Source: Marichromatium gracile (GTDB lineage Bacteria; Pseudomonadota; Gammaproteobacteria; Chromatiales; Chromatiaceae). Taken from it: a stretch of 64,000 bases of DNA. A program made the position numbers and the translations under genes. This document shows positions 17,967-27,167 of the stretch, in pieces; position 1 is the stretch's first letter, and each line of letters starts with the position of its first letter. Location of the stretch: the NCBI RefSeq assembly GCF_004343155.1, contig NZ_SMDC01000001.1, forward strand, positions 372,001 through 436,000, given 5' to 3'. The notes beneath the pieces were generated by a model. The model did no database searches, was not told where the DNA came from, and saw nothing but the letters and a program-made list of their open reading frames with translations.

Positions 17967-20012
17967 ATGGCCACAGCAAGCATGGATATCGATCCGAGCG
18001 CGCTCGACGCGCTGCCCTCGCCACCCCTGGTGCTGCTCGAACTGCTCGATGCCTTCGTCGACGAGGCCGTCGAGTTCGAGACCCTGGCGCGGATCTGCGC
18101 GCGCGACCCGTCGCTGACCACGCGGATGCTGGCGATCGCCAACTCCGCCGCCTTCCGCCGTCGTGCGCCCACCTTCGTCTCGCTCGAACGGGTGCTGGTC
18201 ACCCTCGGGCTCGACACCATCAAGACCATCGCCCTGACCACCGCGCTGGTCCAGGCCTTGGCCCCGGAGCGCGCGCTGTCCGCCGCGACGCTCGCCGCCT
18301 TCTGGCGTCATGCCCTGGTCACCGCCGCGCTCGCCCGCGCCCTGGCCCATACCCTCTCCATCGACGCGCCCGAGCGGCTCTATCTCGCCGGTCTGCTGCA
18401 CGACATCGGTCGTCTGGTGATCGCCACCCAGCGCGGTGAGTGGCCGCCCGAAGGCGCGGGCGAGGGTGATGCCGCGCGTCTGCTCGCGCGCGAGCGCGAA
18501 CGGCTCGGTGTCGATCACTGCGCCGTGGGTGGCGCGCTGCTCGGCGCCTGGCGGTTGCCGGCGCCGCTGGTGATGGCCGCGCGCCATCATCACGCCCCGC
18601 TCGCGGCGCTCGCCGACGCGCCGCCGGCGCTGCGTCTGGTGCATCTGGCCAACGCACTCGACAGTCCGCACTGGCGCGAGTCCGAGGCCCTGGCGCTGGC
18701 CGATGCGCTGTTCGGCCTGACCCCGGCGCTGGCGCAACGGCTGCATCGCGAGGCCGTGCAACAGGTCGAGCCGCTGTGCGCGGCGCTGGGGTTCGAGAGC
18801 GGTAGCGCGCCGGGCGCGCCGTTGACGCGTGCGCTGTGCGATCGCGCGCTGGTCGACGGGCTCGACGGCCAGCTCGCCCGCGCCGAGGACGAGGACGTGC
18901 TGCTCGCGACCATCGCGCGCTGCGTGGTGGTGCTGTTCGGCATCGACCGGGCGCGCTTCCTGGTGGCTGAGGACGGGCGCTTGCGCGGTCGCGATCCGCT
19001 GATGGCCGATCCCGGGTTCGCGGCGATCGACTGTGCCGCCGACGGTGAGCACCTGCCCGCTCGCGCACTCGCCGGCGAGCCCTGCTCGACGCTGCTCGCG
19101 GACGACGGGCCCGGGGTGCTCGAACACCAGCTCGCCGCCGGCGCCGAGGCGCTCTATTGTCTGCCGCTGCGCGCCGCCGGCGAGCCCGGCGTGGTGCTGG
19201 TGCTGGCGCCGAGCGCGGCGCAGCTCGCCCGGCTGCGCGCGCGCGAGCGGCTGCTGCGGACCTTCGGCGAGGTCTGTGGCCGGGCGCTGGCGCGCCAGCG
19301 CGAGCAGCGCCTGCTGCACCAGCGCGCCGCGCAGGAGCGCGCGCTGCTCGAACGGGCGCGATTGCGTCAGGTGGTGCACGAGGCGGGCAACCCGCTGAGC
19401 ATCGCCCAGAACTATCTCGAACTGCTCGCCCAGCGTCTTGCAGACGACGCCGAGGCCAATGCCGACCTGCTGGTGCTGCGCGAGGAGCTGGAACGGGTCG
19501 GGACCATCCTGGTGCGTCTGGTCGACGGCGACGAGGCCGCCGGCGACGGTGACGAGGGCGATCCGGCCGAGTCGTTGCGCCGGCTCGTCGGGGTGCTCGA
19601 CCATGCGCTGTGTCGGCCGCGCGGGATCGCGTTCAGCTGTACCTGTCCCGACTCGCTGCCGCCGCTGCGTCTGGCGCGCGACGCCCTGCGTCAGGTGGTG
19701 GTCAATCTGGTGCGCAACGCCGCCGAGGCGCTGGGCGAGGGCGGACGGATCGAGGTGGCGCTGGAGGACGGGGTGCGGGTCGGCGGTCGCGCCCATGTCG
19801 AGCTGCGGGTCGAGGACGACGGCCCGGGGCTTGCCGCCGAACGGCTGGAGACCCTGTTTCAGCCGCAACAGAGCGCCAAGCCGGGACATGCCGGGGTGGG
19901 GCTGACCATCGTGCGTAATCTGGTCGAGGCGGCCGGAGGGCTGGTGAGCTGTCGCAGTCGGCCTGGCGCCGGCTGTCGCTTCCAGGTCCTGTTGCCGCTG
20001 CGCCGACCCTGA
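17967..20012 (+). CDS. HDOD-domain sensor histidine kinase
   Basis: 681-residue soluble signalling protein. Residues about 10-225 are an HDOD domain (HD-related; HDIGRLV near 143, RHHHAPL near 205). About 290-440 is a GAF-like sensory region, and from about 465 a kinase core follows: H-box HEAGNPLSIAQNYLELLA with phospho-acceptor H471, N-box NLVRNAAEAL, G1 DDGPGLA and G2 GVGLTIV. No transmembrane segment is seen, so it senses an intracellular signal. It sits 18 bp before a receiver-PAS-PAS-GGDEF-EAL protein, which is its probable phosphorylation partner. ATG 17967 is used; ATG 17982 is an alternative. Confidence 0.88.
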   Translation: MATASMDIDPSALDALPSPPLVLLELLDAFVDEAVEFETLARICARDPSLTTRMLAIANSAAFRRRAPTFVSLERVLVTLGLDTIKTIALTTALVQALAPERALSAATLAAFWRHALVTAALARALAHTLSIDAPERLYLAGLLHDIGRLVIATQRGEWPPEGAGEGDAARLLARERERLGVDHCAVGGALLGAWRLPAPLVMAARHHHAPLAALADAPPALRLVHLANALDSPHWRESEALALADALFGLTPALAQRLHREAVQQVEPLCAALGFESGSAPGAPLTRALCDRALVDGLDGQLARAEDEDVLLATIARCVVVLFGIDRARFLVAEDGRLRGRDPLMADPGFAAIDCAADGEHLPARALAGEPCSTLLADDGPGVLEHQLAAGAEALYCLPLRAAGEPGVVLVLAPSAAQLARLRARERLLRTFGEVCGRALARQREQRLLHQRAAQERALLERARLRQVVHEAGNPLSIAQNYLELLAQRLADDAEANADLLVLREELERVGTILVRLVDGDEAAGDGDEGDPAESLRRLVGVLDHALCRPRGIAFSCTCPDSLPPLRLARDALRQVVVNLVRNAAEALGEGGRIEVALEDGVRVGGRAHVELRVEDDGPGLAAERLETLFQPQQSAKPGHAGVGLTIVRNLVEAAGGLVSCRSRPGAGCRFQVLLPLRRP

Positions 20013-20030
20013 GCGAGGCGGAGCGAAGCG

Positions 20031-22544
20031 ATGAGCGATCGACAACCCCCTTCCCCCGCGACGCTGGCCGAGGACGGCTGCCGGCGCCTGCTGGTGGTCG
20101 ACGACGAGCCGCGCAGTCGCGCCAGCCTGGAGCGCCTGCTCGGGGCGCGGGGCTTCTCGGTGTGCGCCGTCGCCGGTGTCGCCGAGGCCCTGGCGCAGCT
20201 CGAGGGCGAGCGCTTCGACCTGATCCTGCTCGACCTGATCCTGCCGGTCGGCGACGGCGTGCAGGTACTCGACCGGCTCGCCGAGCGCGGCGAGGAGATC
20301 GCCGTGGTGGTGGTCAGCGCCACCCGCTCGGTGGCCGAGGCGACCCGCGCGCTGCGTCATGGCGCCTGTGACTTCGTCGCCAAGCCCTATCGGCTCGACA
20401 CCCTGCTTGCGGCGATCGCGCGCGCCTGCGAGCGCGGCGCGCTGACCCGCGCCCAGGCGACCATGCAGGCGCGGCTGCGCGACTCTGAGCGTCTCCACCG
20501 CTTCCTGGTACACGCCTCGCCCGACCTGATCTTCCTGCTCAACGGCGCCGGCCGGGTGCGCTTCGTCAACGATCGGATCGCGGTGCTGTTGCAGCGCCGT
20601 CCCGAGAGCGTGCTCGAGCGCCCGCTGCTCGAACTGGTCGCGCCCGGCCATCGGGGTCGCGCCAGCGCCCTGCTGGATGAGCTGGGTGAGAGCGCCGAGG
20701 GGCGGGTGCGCGCCATCGAGCTGGAGCTGCTCGACGGCGCCGGCGGGCCGCCGTTGCCGGTCGAGATCAAGCTGCTCGCGCTCGGCGCCGGTACCGAGAC
20801 GCCGGTCGGCGGCGAGGTCTTCGCGGTGGTCCGCGACCTCGCCGCGCACCGTCGCGCCGAGGAGGCGATGCGCCGCTCCTTCGATCTGCTCCACCACGTC
20901 ATCGCCGCCAGCCCGGCGGTGGTCTATGCCCGCGAGCCGGGGCGCCCGGCGCGCTTCATCTTCGTCAGCGACAACCTCCGCCAGCTGCTCGGCTACGATC
21001 CCGAGCAACTGGTCAACGGCGCGCTGGTGTGGGAGGGGCTGGTACACCCGGAGGATCGCGCCGTGCTCGACGGCATGTTCGACGGCGATGCCGGGCGCGC
21101 GGCCAATGCCGAGTACCGCATGCGTCATCGCGACGGCGACTGGCGCTGGGTGCGCGACAGCGTGCGCCTGTTGTGCGACGGCAACGGTCGGGCGGTGGAG
21201 CTGGTCGGCTCCTGGCTCGACAACACCGAGGCCCACCGACTCTCCGAGGAGCTGCGCCGTCAGGCCAGTCTCGACGCGCTCACCGGGCTGCTCAACCGCA
21301 GCGCCTTCGAGCAGCGACTGCAGCGGGCGATCGAGGAGGCGCGGCGCGAGCGCCGCCAGCATGCGCTCTGCTATCTCGATCTCGATCAGTTCAAGGTGAT
21401 CAACGACACCTGCGGGCACATCGCCGGCGACGCGGTGCTGCGCCAGCTCGCCCACGTGCTCGCCGCCTGCATCCGTCAGCAGGACACCCTGGCGCGGCTC
21501 GGCGGCGACGAGTTCGGGGTGCTGATGGAGGACTGCGAGCACGCCGGCGCGATCCGGGTCGCCGAGGCGCTGTGCAAGGCCGTCGGCGACTTCCACTTCG
21601 TCTGGGGCGACAAGCGCTTCCGGCTCGGCGTGAGCATCGGGCTGGTGTCGATCGACGCCGCCAGCGAGGGCCTGGTCTCGCTGCTCAGCGCCGCCGACAG
21701 CGCCTGTTACGCGGCCAAGGACGGCGGGCGAAACCGCATCCATGTCTATACCGCCGACGATGCCGAGCTGGCGCGCCGTCACGGCGAGATGCAGTGGGTG
21801 TCGCGGATCAACCTGGCGCTCGAGCAGGCGCGCTTCGGGCTCGCCTTCCAGCCGATCGTGCCGGTCAACGGCGACGGCGACGGCGCGCACTACGAGCTGC
21901 TGCTGCGGATGTACGACGACGACGGTGCGGCGGTGATGCCCGGCGCCTTCCTGCCCGCCGCCGAGCGCTATCACCTGATCGGGCGGATCGACGAGTGGGT
22001 GCTGGAGACGGCGCTCGCCTGGCTCGGCGATCACCCCGAGCATCTCGACGGTCTCAGCCTGTGCTCGATCAACCTCTCCGGTCACTCGCTGAGCGACCCC
22101 CAGCTGCTCGATCGCATCGCCATGCGGCTGCACCGCCACGAGGCCATCGCCGCCAAGCTCTGCTTCGAGGTCACCGAGACCGCGGCGATCTCCAACATGA
22201 CCAACGCCGTCGAGTTCATCGAGGCGCTGCGCGCGCTCGGCTGTCGCTTCGCCCTCGACGACTTCGGCAGCGGGCTGTCCTCCTTCGCCTATCTGAAGAA
22301 CCTGCCGGTCGACTTCATCAAGATCGACGGCATGTTCATCAAGGACATCGCCGTCAACCCGATCGCCCGCACCATGGTGCGCTCGATCAACGAGGTCGGT
22401 CAGGCGATGGGGATGCGCACCGTGGCCGAGTTCGTCGACGGCGAGGAGACGCTGGAGGTGCTGCGCGGCATCGGCGTCGATTACGCTCAGGGTTACGGCG
22501 TCGGTCGACCGCGCCCGATCGAGGAACTCGTGCGATCATGTTAG
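20031..22544 (+). CDS. Response regulator with PAS-PAS-GGDEF-EAL output
   Basis: 837-residue c-di-GMP protein. Domain order is receiver (about 18-135; acidic D24/D25, phospho-site D68, K118), two PAS domains (about 155-290 and 290-410), GGDEF (about 412-575) and EAL (about 585-835). The synthase motif GGDEF (491-495) is intact, and an RxxD inhibitory site (RQQD) lies five residues before it. The phosphodiesterase motif reads ELL (E622), a common working variant; ETAAISN, DDFGSG and TVAEFVDG are also present. Both activities are therefore plausible, switched by phosphorylation from the upstream kinase. Confidence 0.92.
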   Translation: MSDRQPPSPATLAEDGCRRLLVVDDEPRSRASLERLLGARGFSVCAVAGVAEALAQLEGERFDLILLDLILPVGDGVQVLDRLAERGEEIAVVVVSATRSVAEATRALRHGACDFVAKPYRLDTLLAAIARACERGALTRAQATMQARLRDSERLHRFLVHASPDLIFLLNGAGRVRFVNDRIAVLLQRRPESVLERPLLELVAPGHRGRASALLDELGESAEGRVRAIELELLDGAGGPPLPVEIKLLALGAGTETPVGGEVFAVVRDLAAHRRAEEAMRRSFDLLHHVIAASPAVVYAREPGRPARFIFVSDNLRQLLGYDPEQLVNGALVWEGLVHPEDRAVLDGMFDGDAGRAANAEYRMRHRDGDWRWVRDSVRLLCDGNGRAVELVGSWLDNTEAHRLSEELRRQASLDALTGLLNRSAFEQRLQRAIEEARRERRQHALCYLDLDQFKVINDTCGHIAGDAVLRQLAHVLAACIRQQDTLARLGGDEFGVLMEDCEHAGAIRVAEALCKAVGDFHFVWGDKRFRLGVSIGLVSIDAASEGLVSLLSAADSACYAAKDGGRNRIHVYTADDAELARRHGEMQWVSRINLALEQARFGLAFQPIVPVNGDGDGAHYELLLRMYDDDGAAVMPGAFLPAAERYHLIGRIDEWVLETALAWLGDHPEHLDGLSLCSINLSGHSLSDPQLLDRIAMRLHRHEAIAAKLCFEVTETAAISNMTNAVEFIEALRALGCRFALDDFGSGLSSFAYLKNLPVDFIKIDGMFIKDIAVNPIARTMVRSINEVGQAMGMRTVAEFVDGEETLEVLRGIGVDYAQGYGVGRPRPIEELVRSC

Positions 22545-22575
22545 GGATCTGTCCCGTGCGATTGCGGAGTCCAGC

Positions 22576-24006
22576 TTGAGCCCGATCCCCCTTCCCGATC
22601 TCCCCGACTTCGGCCGCGCCAGCATCCTCGTGGCCGGCGATCTGATGCTCGACCGCTACTGGAGCGGCAGCACCCGTCGTATCTCGCCCGAGGCCCCGGT
22701 GCCGGTGGTGCGCATCGACGGGCGCGAGGACCGCCCCGGCGGTGCGGCCAACGTCGCGCTCAACCTCGCCGCGCTCGGCGTGCGCACCGCGCTGGCCGGG
22801 GTCACCGGTCGCGACGAGGCCGCCGAGTGCCTGGCCGCGCCGCTGCGCGAGGCTGGGGTCGCGCTGCACCTGCACCGTCGCGACGACGTGCCGACCATCA
22901 CCAAGCTGCGGGTGCTCAGCCATCACCAGCAGCTCATCCGGCTCGACTTCGAGGAGCCGCTCGCGCCGCTGGCCGAGGACCCGCTGCCGGCGCTGGTCGA
23001 GGCCGCGCTGCCGCATCATCAGCTGCTGCTGCTCTCGGACTACGGCAAGGGCACCCTGGTCGACCCGCAGCGGCTGATCGAGCGCGCCCGCGCCCGTGGC
23101 CTGCCGGTGCTGGTCGACCCCAAGGGATCGGACTTCGCGCGCTATCGCGGCGCCACCCTGCTCACCCCCAATCGCGGCGAGCTGGAGGCGGTGGTCGGCG
23201 TCTGCGCCGACGACGCCACCCTGATCGCGCGCGCCGGGCGGCTGCGCGACGAGCTGGCGCTGGAGGCGCTGTTGGTGACCCTGGGCGAGCGCGGCATGTT
23301 GCTGCTCGCCGCCGGTGCCGAGGCGTTGCACCTGCCGACCCAGGCACGCGAGGTGTTCGACGTCACCGGCGCGGGCGATACCGTGATCGCCGCGCTCGCC
23401 GCCGCGCTCGCCGCCGGCATGCCGCTGCCCGCCGCCTGCGCCCTGGCCAACTGCGCCGCCGGGCTGGCGGTGGCCAAGCTCGGCACCGCCAGCGTCGGCG
23501 TGCGCGAACTGGCGCGCGCCTATCGCGGCGGCGAGTGGCGCACCCTGCTCGATCGCGACGCCCTGGTGCACACCGTGGCCGAGGCGCGCGCGCGCGGCGA
23601 GCGGGTGGTGATGACCAACGGCTGCTTCGACATCCTCCACGAGGGTCATGTCGCCTATCTGCAGCAGGCCCGCGCGCTCGGCGATCGGCTGGTGGTGGCG
23701 GTCAACGACGACGACTCGGTGCGCCGGCTCAAGGGCGAGGGGCGACCGATCAACGGCGTCGAGCAGCGCATGGCGGTGCTCGCCGGGCTGGCCTCGGTCG
23801 ACTGGGTCTGTCCCTTCTCCGAGGACACCCCGGAGGCGCTGATCTGCGCCGTCGGCCCGGACGTGCTGGTCAAGGGCGGGGACTACCGCGTCGAGGAGAT
23901 CGCCGGGGCCGACTGCGTGCGCGCGCGCGGCGGCGAGGTGCGGGTGCTCGACTTCCTGCCCGGGCGCTCGACCAGCCGGATCATCGGGGCGATCCGCGAT
24001 GTCTGA
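22576..24006 (+). CDS. hldE: Bifunctional heptose-7-phosphate kinase / heptose-1-phosphate adenylyltransferase
   Basis: 476-residue HldE (RfaE), making ADP-heptose for LPS inner core. The N-terminal PfkB/ribokinase domain (about 1-320) shows GDLMLDRYW, RPGGAANVA and the catalytic FDVTGAGDT. The C-terminal cytidylyltransferase-like domain shows TNGCFDILHEGHVAYL with the HxGH site. Length agrees with E. coli HldE (477). The start is an unusual TTG at 22576, supported by GGAG at 22566-22569 six bases upstream and by alignment of MSPIPLPDLPDF with the family N-terminus; the next in-frame ATG would cut the sugar-binding site. It overlaps waaA by 8 bp. Confidence 0.95.
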   Translation: MSPIPLPDLPDFGRASILVAGDLMLDRYWSGSTRRISPEAPVPVVRIDGREDRPGGAANVALNLAALGVRTALAGVTGRDEAAECLAAPLREAGVALHLHRRDDVPTITKLRVLSHHQQLIRLDFEEPLAPLAEDPLPALVEAALPHHQLLLLSDYGKGTLVDPQRLIERARARGLPVLVDPKGSDFARYRGATLLTPNRGELEAVVGVCADDATLIARAGRLRDELALEALLVTLGERGMLLLAAGAEALHLPTQAREVFDVTGAGDTVIAALAAALAAGMPLPAACALANCAAGLAVAKLGTASVGVRELARAYRGGEWRTLLDRDALVHTVAEARARGERVVMTNGCFDILHEGHVAYLQQARALGDRLVVAVNDDDSVRRLKGEGRPINGVEQRMAVLAGLASVDWVCPFSEDTPEALICAVGPDVLVKGGDYRVEEIAGADCVRARGGEVRVLDFLPGRSTSRIIGAIRDV

Positions 24007-25312
24007 GTCGGTGATCGAGGACCAACCCTCGTTCAGGGGGACACTGTTGCAACTGCTCTACACCCTGGTACTGCGTCTGACCCTGCCGCTGGTGCTACTG
24101 CGCCTGGTGCTGCGCGGGCTGTCGCGACCGGCGCGCGAGCTGCGTCTCGGCGAACGGCTGGCGCGCGGCGTGCCCGCACCGCCGGTCGAGGTCTGGGTGC
24201 ACGCCGTCTCGGTCGGCGAGGTGCTGGCCGCGCGCGGGCTCATCAACCACCTGCTCGCGCGTACCCCGACCTGTCGGGTGCTGGTCACCACCACCACCCC
24301 GACCGGGGCCGAGCGGCTGCACGCGCTGTTCGGCGAGCGGGTGGCGCACCGCTACACCCCCTACGACCTGCCCGGGGTGCAGGCGCGCTTCCTCGATCAG
24401 GCGCGTCCCCGGCTGCTGATCGTCATCGAGACCGAGATCTGGCCGAACATGCTCGACGCCTGCGCCGAGCGCGGCATCCCCTCGCTGCTGGTCAATGCCC
24501 GACTGTCGGCGCGCTCGGCGCGCGGCTATGCCCAGCTCGGCCGGCTCACCGCGCCGACGCTGCGCCGCTTCGCGCTGATCGCCGCCCAGGGGCGCGGCGA
24601 CGCGCGTCGCTTCAACGCGCTCGGCGCCGAGCCCGAGCGGGTGCGGGTGACCGGCTCGGTCAAGTTCGACGTCGCCGACGACCCCGAACGCGAGACCCGC
24701 AGTGCCGAGCTGCGCGCGCACTGGGGCGAGGGGCGTCCGCTGTGGATCGCCGCCAGCACCCACGAGGGCGAGGAGGCGCGGGTGCTCGCCGCCCACCGCC
24801 GCGTGCTCGAACACCACCCCGAGGCGCTGCTGGTGCTGGTGCCGCGCCACCCGGAGCGCTTCGATCAGGTCGCCGCGCTGGTCGAGACCCACGGCTTTCG
24901 CCTGGCGCGCCGTACCGATCCCGACGCCGATGTGAGCGAGGCCCAGGTCCTGCTCGGCGACACCATGGGCGAGTTGGCGGGGCTGATCGCCGCCGTCGAC
25001 GTCGCCTTCATCGGCGGCTCGCTGGTGCCGGTCGGCGGTCACAACCTGCTCGAGGCCGCCGTCGCCGGGGTGCCGGCGCTGGTCGGCCCGCACACCTTCA
25101 ACTTCGCCGAGATCACCACCCGCCTGATCGGCCTCGGCGGCTGCGCCCGGGTCGCCGACAGCGAGGCCTTGGCCGCGCGCCTCACCGACTGGCTCGCCGC
25201 CCCCGAGTGCCGCGCCGCGATCGGCGCCAACGGCCGCGCCTTCGTCGAGGCCAATCGCGGCGCGCTGGCGCGGTTGATCGGGTTGGTCGAGGGGTATTTG
25301 CCGAAGGGGTGA
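23999..25312 (+). CDS. waaA: 3-deoxy-D-manno-octulosonic acid (Kdo) transferase
   Basis: 437-residue WaaA/KdtA, which transfers Kdo from CMP-Kdo to lipid IVA at the inner membrane. The N-terminal hydrophobic anchor (LLYTLVLRLTLPLVLLRLVL, about 18-37) is followed by the glycosyltransferase-30 motif VWVHAVSVGEVLAA with the catalytic-base Glu, then IETEIWPN and the CMP-binding FIGGSLVPVGGHN. It overlaps hldE by 8 bp, giving an LPS-core operon. The N-terminus is some 10 residues longer than usual. Confidence 0.95.
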   Translation: MSESVIEDQPSFRGTLLQLLYTLVLRLTLPLVLLRLVLRGLSRPARELRLGERLARGVPAPPVEVWVHAVSVGEVLAARGLINHLLARTPTCRVLVTTTTPTGAERLHALFGERVAHRYTPYDLPGVQARFLDQARPRLLIVIETEIWPNMLDACAERGIPSLLVNARLSARSARGYAQLGRLTAPTLRRFALIAAQGRGDARRFNALGAEPERVRVTGSVKFDVADDPERETRSAELRAHWGEGRPLWIAASTHEGEEARVLAAHRRVLEHHPEALLVLVPRHPERFDQVAALVETHGFRLARRTDPDADVSEAQVLLGDTMGELAGLIAAVDVAFIGGSLVPVGGHNLLEAAVAGVPALVGPHTFNFAEITTRLIGLGGCARVADSEALAARLTDWLAAPECRAAIGANGRAFVEANRGALARLIGLVEGYLPKG

Positions 25313-25597
25313 GCATGGGGCCTCAGACCATGGCCGTCTGGAGATGTTCTGCGGATGAGCAATGATGATCTGGGCCGCATGACGCAAGCGGCGAGGGCGA
25401 CCAACTCTTCCCCGATCATGAGGACGATGATGGCCCAGGTCACGATGAAGGTCGTGAGCGAGCGAAGGGGCTGTTTGTTCTTGCGTCTCCTGGCTCCTTA
25501 TGGGTTCGGGTTTGTCGGTCGCCGAAAGACCGGTGCTTCGGTGGCCGGACGTCCATGCCCTGCGTCCGTTTCGACCGGGGCGAATGGAGGCATGCGT

Positions 25598-26152
25598 TCA
25601 ATCCGGCGTCTGTGGATCGGGCTCGCTCGACCAGGCCCGGATGGCGGCAATCTCGTCGGCCTCGATCCCGAGCGAGACGAGGAAGGCCTCATGCGCCTCT
25701 GGCGCCTGGCCTTCGAAGGCGCGATGCCAGCGCCGCATACCCTGTTCGTCGAGTCCGGCGGCGCGGAGCATCGAGACCCACAGCGCCTTGTCGACCAGGG
25801 GGACGTCCAGTGCCTGGGCGTCGGTCTGAAGCAGACGCAGGATGAGCCGCTGCTGGTCGCGCAGCTGCTCGATCTCGCGGTTGATGGCGAGGAGTCTGCC
25901 TTCGAGTATCGGTCGCAGTCCTTCGCCCTCGTGCCGCAGCAGCTCGGCGATGGTCTCCAGTGCCAGACCGGTCGCCCGGTAGGCACGGATCTTTTCGAGC
26001 CGTTCGAGATCGCGCTCCGAATAGAGTCGATAGCGGGCGGCGCTGCGGCCGCTCGGGACCAGCAGCCCGATGGCGTCGTAATGGAGGAGGGTGCTGCGCG
26101 CCAGGCCGAAACGGCGGGCGACCTGTCCGATGGTCCAGGTTCTAGCGGTCAT
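25598..26152 (-). CDS. MerR-family transcriptional regulator
   Basis: 184-residue MerR-type regulator. The winged helix-turn-helix (about 5-75) shows TIGQVARRFGLARSTLLHYDAIGLL and RYRLYSERDLERL. A coiled-coil dimer helix spans about 85-112, and a distinct C-terminal domain about 119-175 is built around GLDEQGMRRWHRAFE and DEIAAIRA. There are no metal-binding cysteines, so a metal-sensor role is unlikely. The start at 26152 gives MTARTWTIGQ; longer in-frame starts add unrelated residues. A 55-residue gene encoding a near copy of the C-terminal domain lies just upstream on the same strand, and a MerR-type promoter lies before that. The effector is unknown. Confidence 0.88.
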   Translation of the reverse strand: MTARTWTIGQVARRFGLARSTLLHYDAIGLLVPSGRSAARYRLYSERDLERLEKIRAYRATGLALETIAELLRHEGEGLRPILEGRLLAINREIEQLRDQQRLILRLLQTDAQALDVPLVDKALWVSMLRAAGLDEQGMRRWHRAFEGQAPEAHEAFLVSLGIEADEIAAIRAWSSEPDPQTPD

Positions 26153-26223
26153 GATGCGGGTCCGGGAAGGGGTCTGACGCGAGCGGCCGAGCGTGTCGCC
26201 CGGCCGCTCTCGCTCTGGTGCGA

Positions 26224-26391
26224 TCAGCTCGCGCGGATGCGGCGGATCTCGTCGGGCGGGACGTTCAGCCATTCGAGGAAGGACTGGTGCCCGTCCGGAT
26301 AACGGGTCTCGAAGCAGCGATGCCAGCGCTGCATGCCGTCTTCATCGATCCCGATCTCCTTGAGCAGCTCGATCCACTGGTCTTTGGTCAT
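26224..26391 (-). CDS. Stand-alone copy of the MerR regulator's C-terminal domain
   Basis: A 55-residue protein starting MTKDQWIELLKEIGIDEDG. It aligns without gaps to residues 121-174 of the neighbouring MerR regulator, with 25 identical positions out of 54 by my count, including GM-RWHR-FE, the P..H..FL turn and DEI..IRA. It has no DNA-binding part. GGAG eight bases upstream supports the ATG at 26391. The gene is 71 bp before merR on the same strand, so the two are probably co-transcribed. It could bind the same effector, or pair with the regulator's C-terminal domain and change its activity; neither is shown by sequence. Confidence 0.75.
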   Translation of the reverse strand: MTKDQWIELLKEIGIDEDGMQRWHRCFETRYPDGHQSFLEWLNVPPDEIRRIRAS

Positions 26392-26449
26392 CTCGATTCT
26401 CCGTGTGTGGGTTGCAGGACGCGCGCCCGATTCAGCGGCGTCGGGGAAG

Positions 26450-26480
26450 AGCATCGACCCTGAGGCCGTCGTCGGGTCAA
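26450..26480 (-). promoter_or_regulatory. Candidate MerR-type promoter with 19-bp spacer and dyad
   Basis: On the minus strand TTGACC (26475-26480) and GATGCT (26450-26455) are separated by 19 bp. A dyad GACCC ... GGGTC lies across the spacer and touches the -35. A 19-bp spacer with an internal dyad is the hallmark of promoters twisted open by MerR-family proteins. It lies about 60 bp before the small domain gene and upstream of merR, fitting autoregulation. The -10 is weak. Confidence 0.5.
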
Positions 26481-26945
26481 GGCCTTCACACGCCATTCGG
26501 GTGCGCGCCTCATGTCCTCCGTTCCGCGGGCTGCAAGAGCATTCAAGACGAAGGGGGCGCACCGGCCACCGTCTCTTCCTTGCGCAACGGAAAAGGGTGG
26601 AACCATGGGCACCATTCACGGCGATTCGGCGCGCGAGGCCGAGCGTCTCTCGGGTCAGGCGGCGATCCTGCGTCCCTGCCCGCACCGCCGCCTCCGCTTC
26701 CCGGCCGGCAGAGCCTGGCCCTGCTGGAGCACGACCCCCGATCTGTCTGGACGTCGATACCGGTCAGCTGGATCTGGCCCGGGAGCGTCTCGCCGGATGG
26801 GAACGGAGCCTCGGCTTCGTCCATGGCGATCTGAATATGGACCCCTTGACCGGGGGGGCTTCGATCATGCCATCGCCGTAGCCTATCTGCCGGGCGGCAT
26901 GTCCGAAACCTGGACGCCTTCGCGGGTGGTGATGGTCGGGGGCGT

Positions 26946-27167
26946 TTGTTCCATCGTCGCCGCGCTCGGGATGGCGCTGTTGGAAAACGCCCTGCGCCAT
27001 GCCGGTCCTGGTCATCTGCGGGTGCCATTGCAGCAGGTGGACGGCGTCTGTCGACGGAGGTGGAGGATCGTGGTCGCGGTATCGACAGCGCGCTGGCCGC
27101 CGACATCTTCGAGGCCTTTCGCCGTGGCGGTCCCAACCATCGAGTCTGGGAGGACGTTCATTGGTGA
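26946..27167 (+). pseudogene. Possible remnant of a histidine-kinase ATPase domain
   Basis: In one frame the DNA encodes LLENALRHAGPGHLRV, resembling the N-box of a histidine kinase. Just downstream, in a different frame, it encodes VEDRGRGIDSALAADIFEAF, resembling the G1 and F boxes in the right order and at about the right distance. The G2 box is missing and a stop follows. This pattern suggests a frameshifted, truncated kinase relic. Matches are short, so the call is tentative. Confidence 0.35.

Noticed and set aside
17802-22139. Antisense open frame of more than 1400 codons opposite the kinase and GGDEF-EAL genes
   Set aside because: Long antisense frames are common in GC-rich DNA with strong third-position bias; the translation is low-complexity (R, G, A, H, Q) with no domain, while the plus strand has two full multi-domain proteins.
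25313-25597. Small minus-strand membrane peptide (VTWAIIVLMIGEELVALAA region, near 25.4 kb)
   Set aside because: One hydrophobic segment is visible but there is no clear start or ribosome-binding site and the frame runs on antisense into waaA; not enough to call a gene. The 285 bp otherwise hold nothing I recognise.
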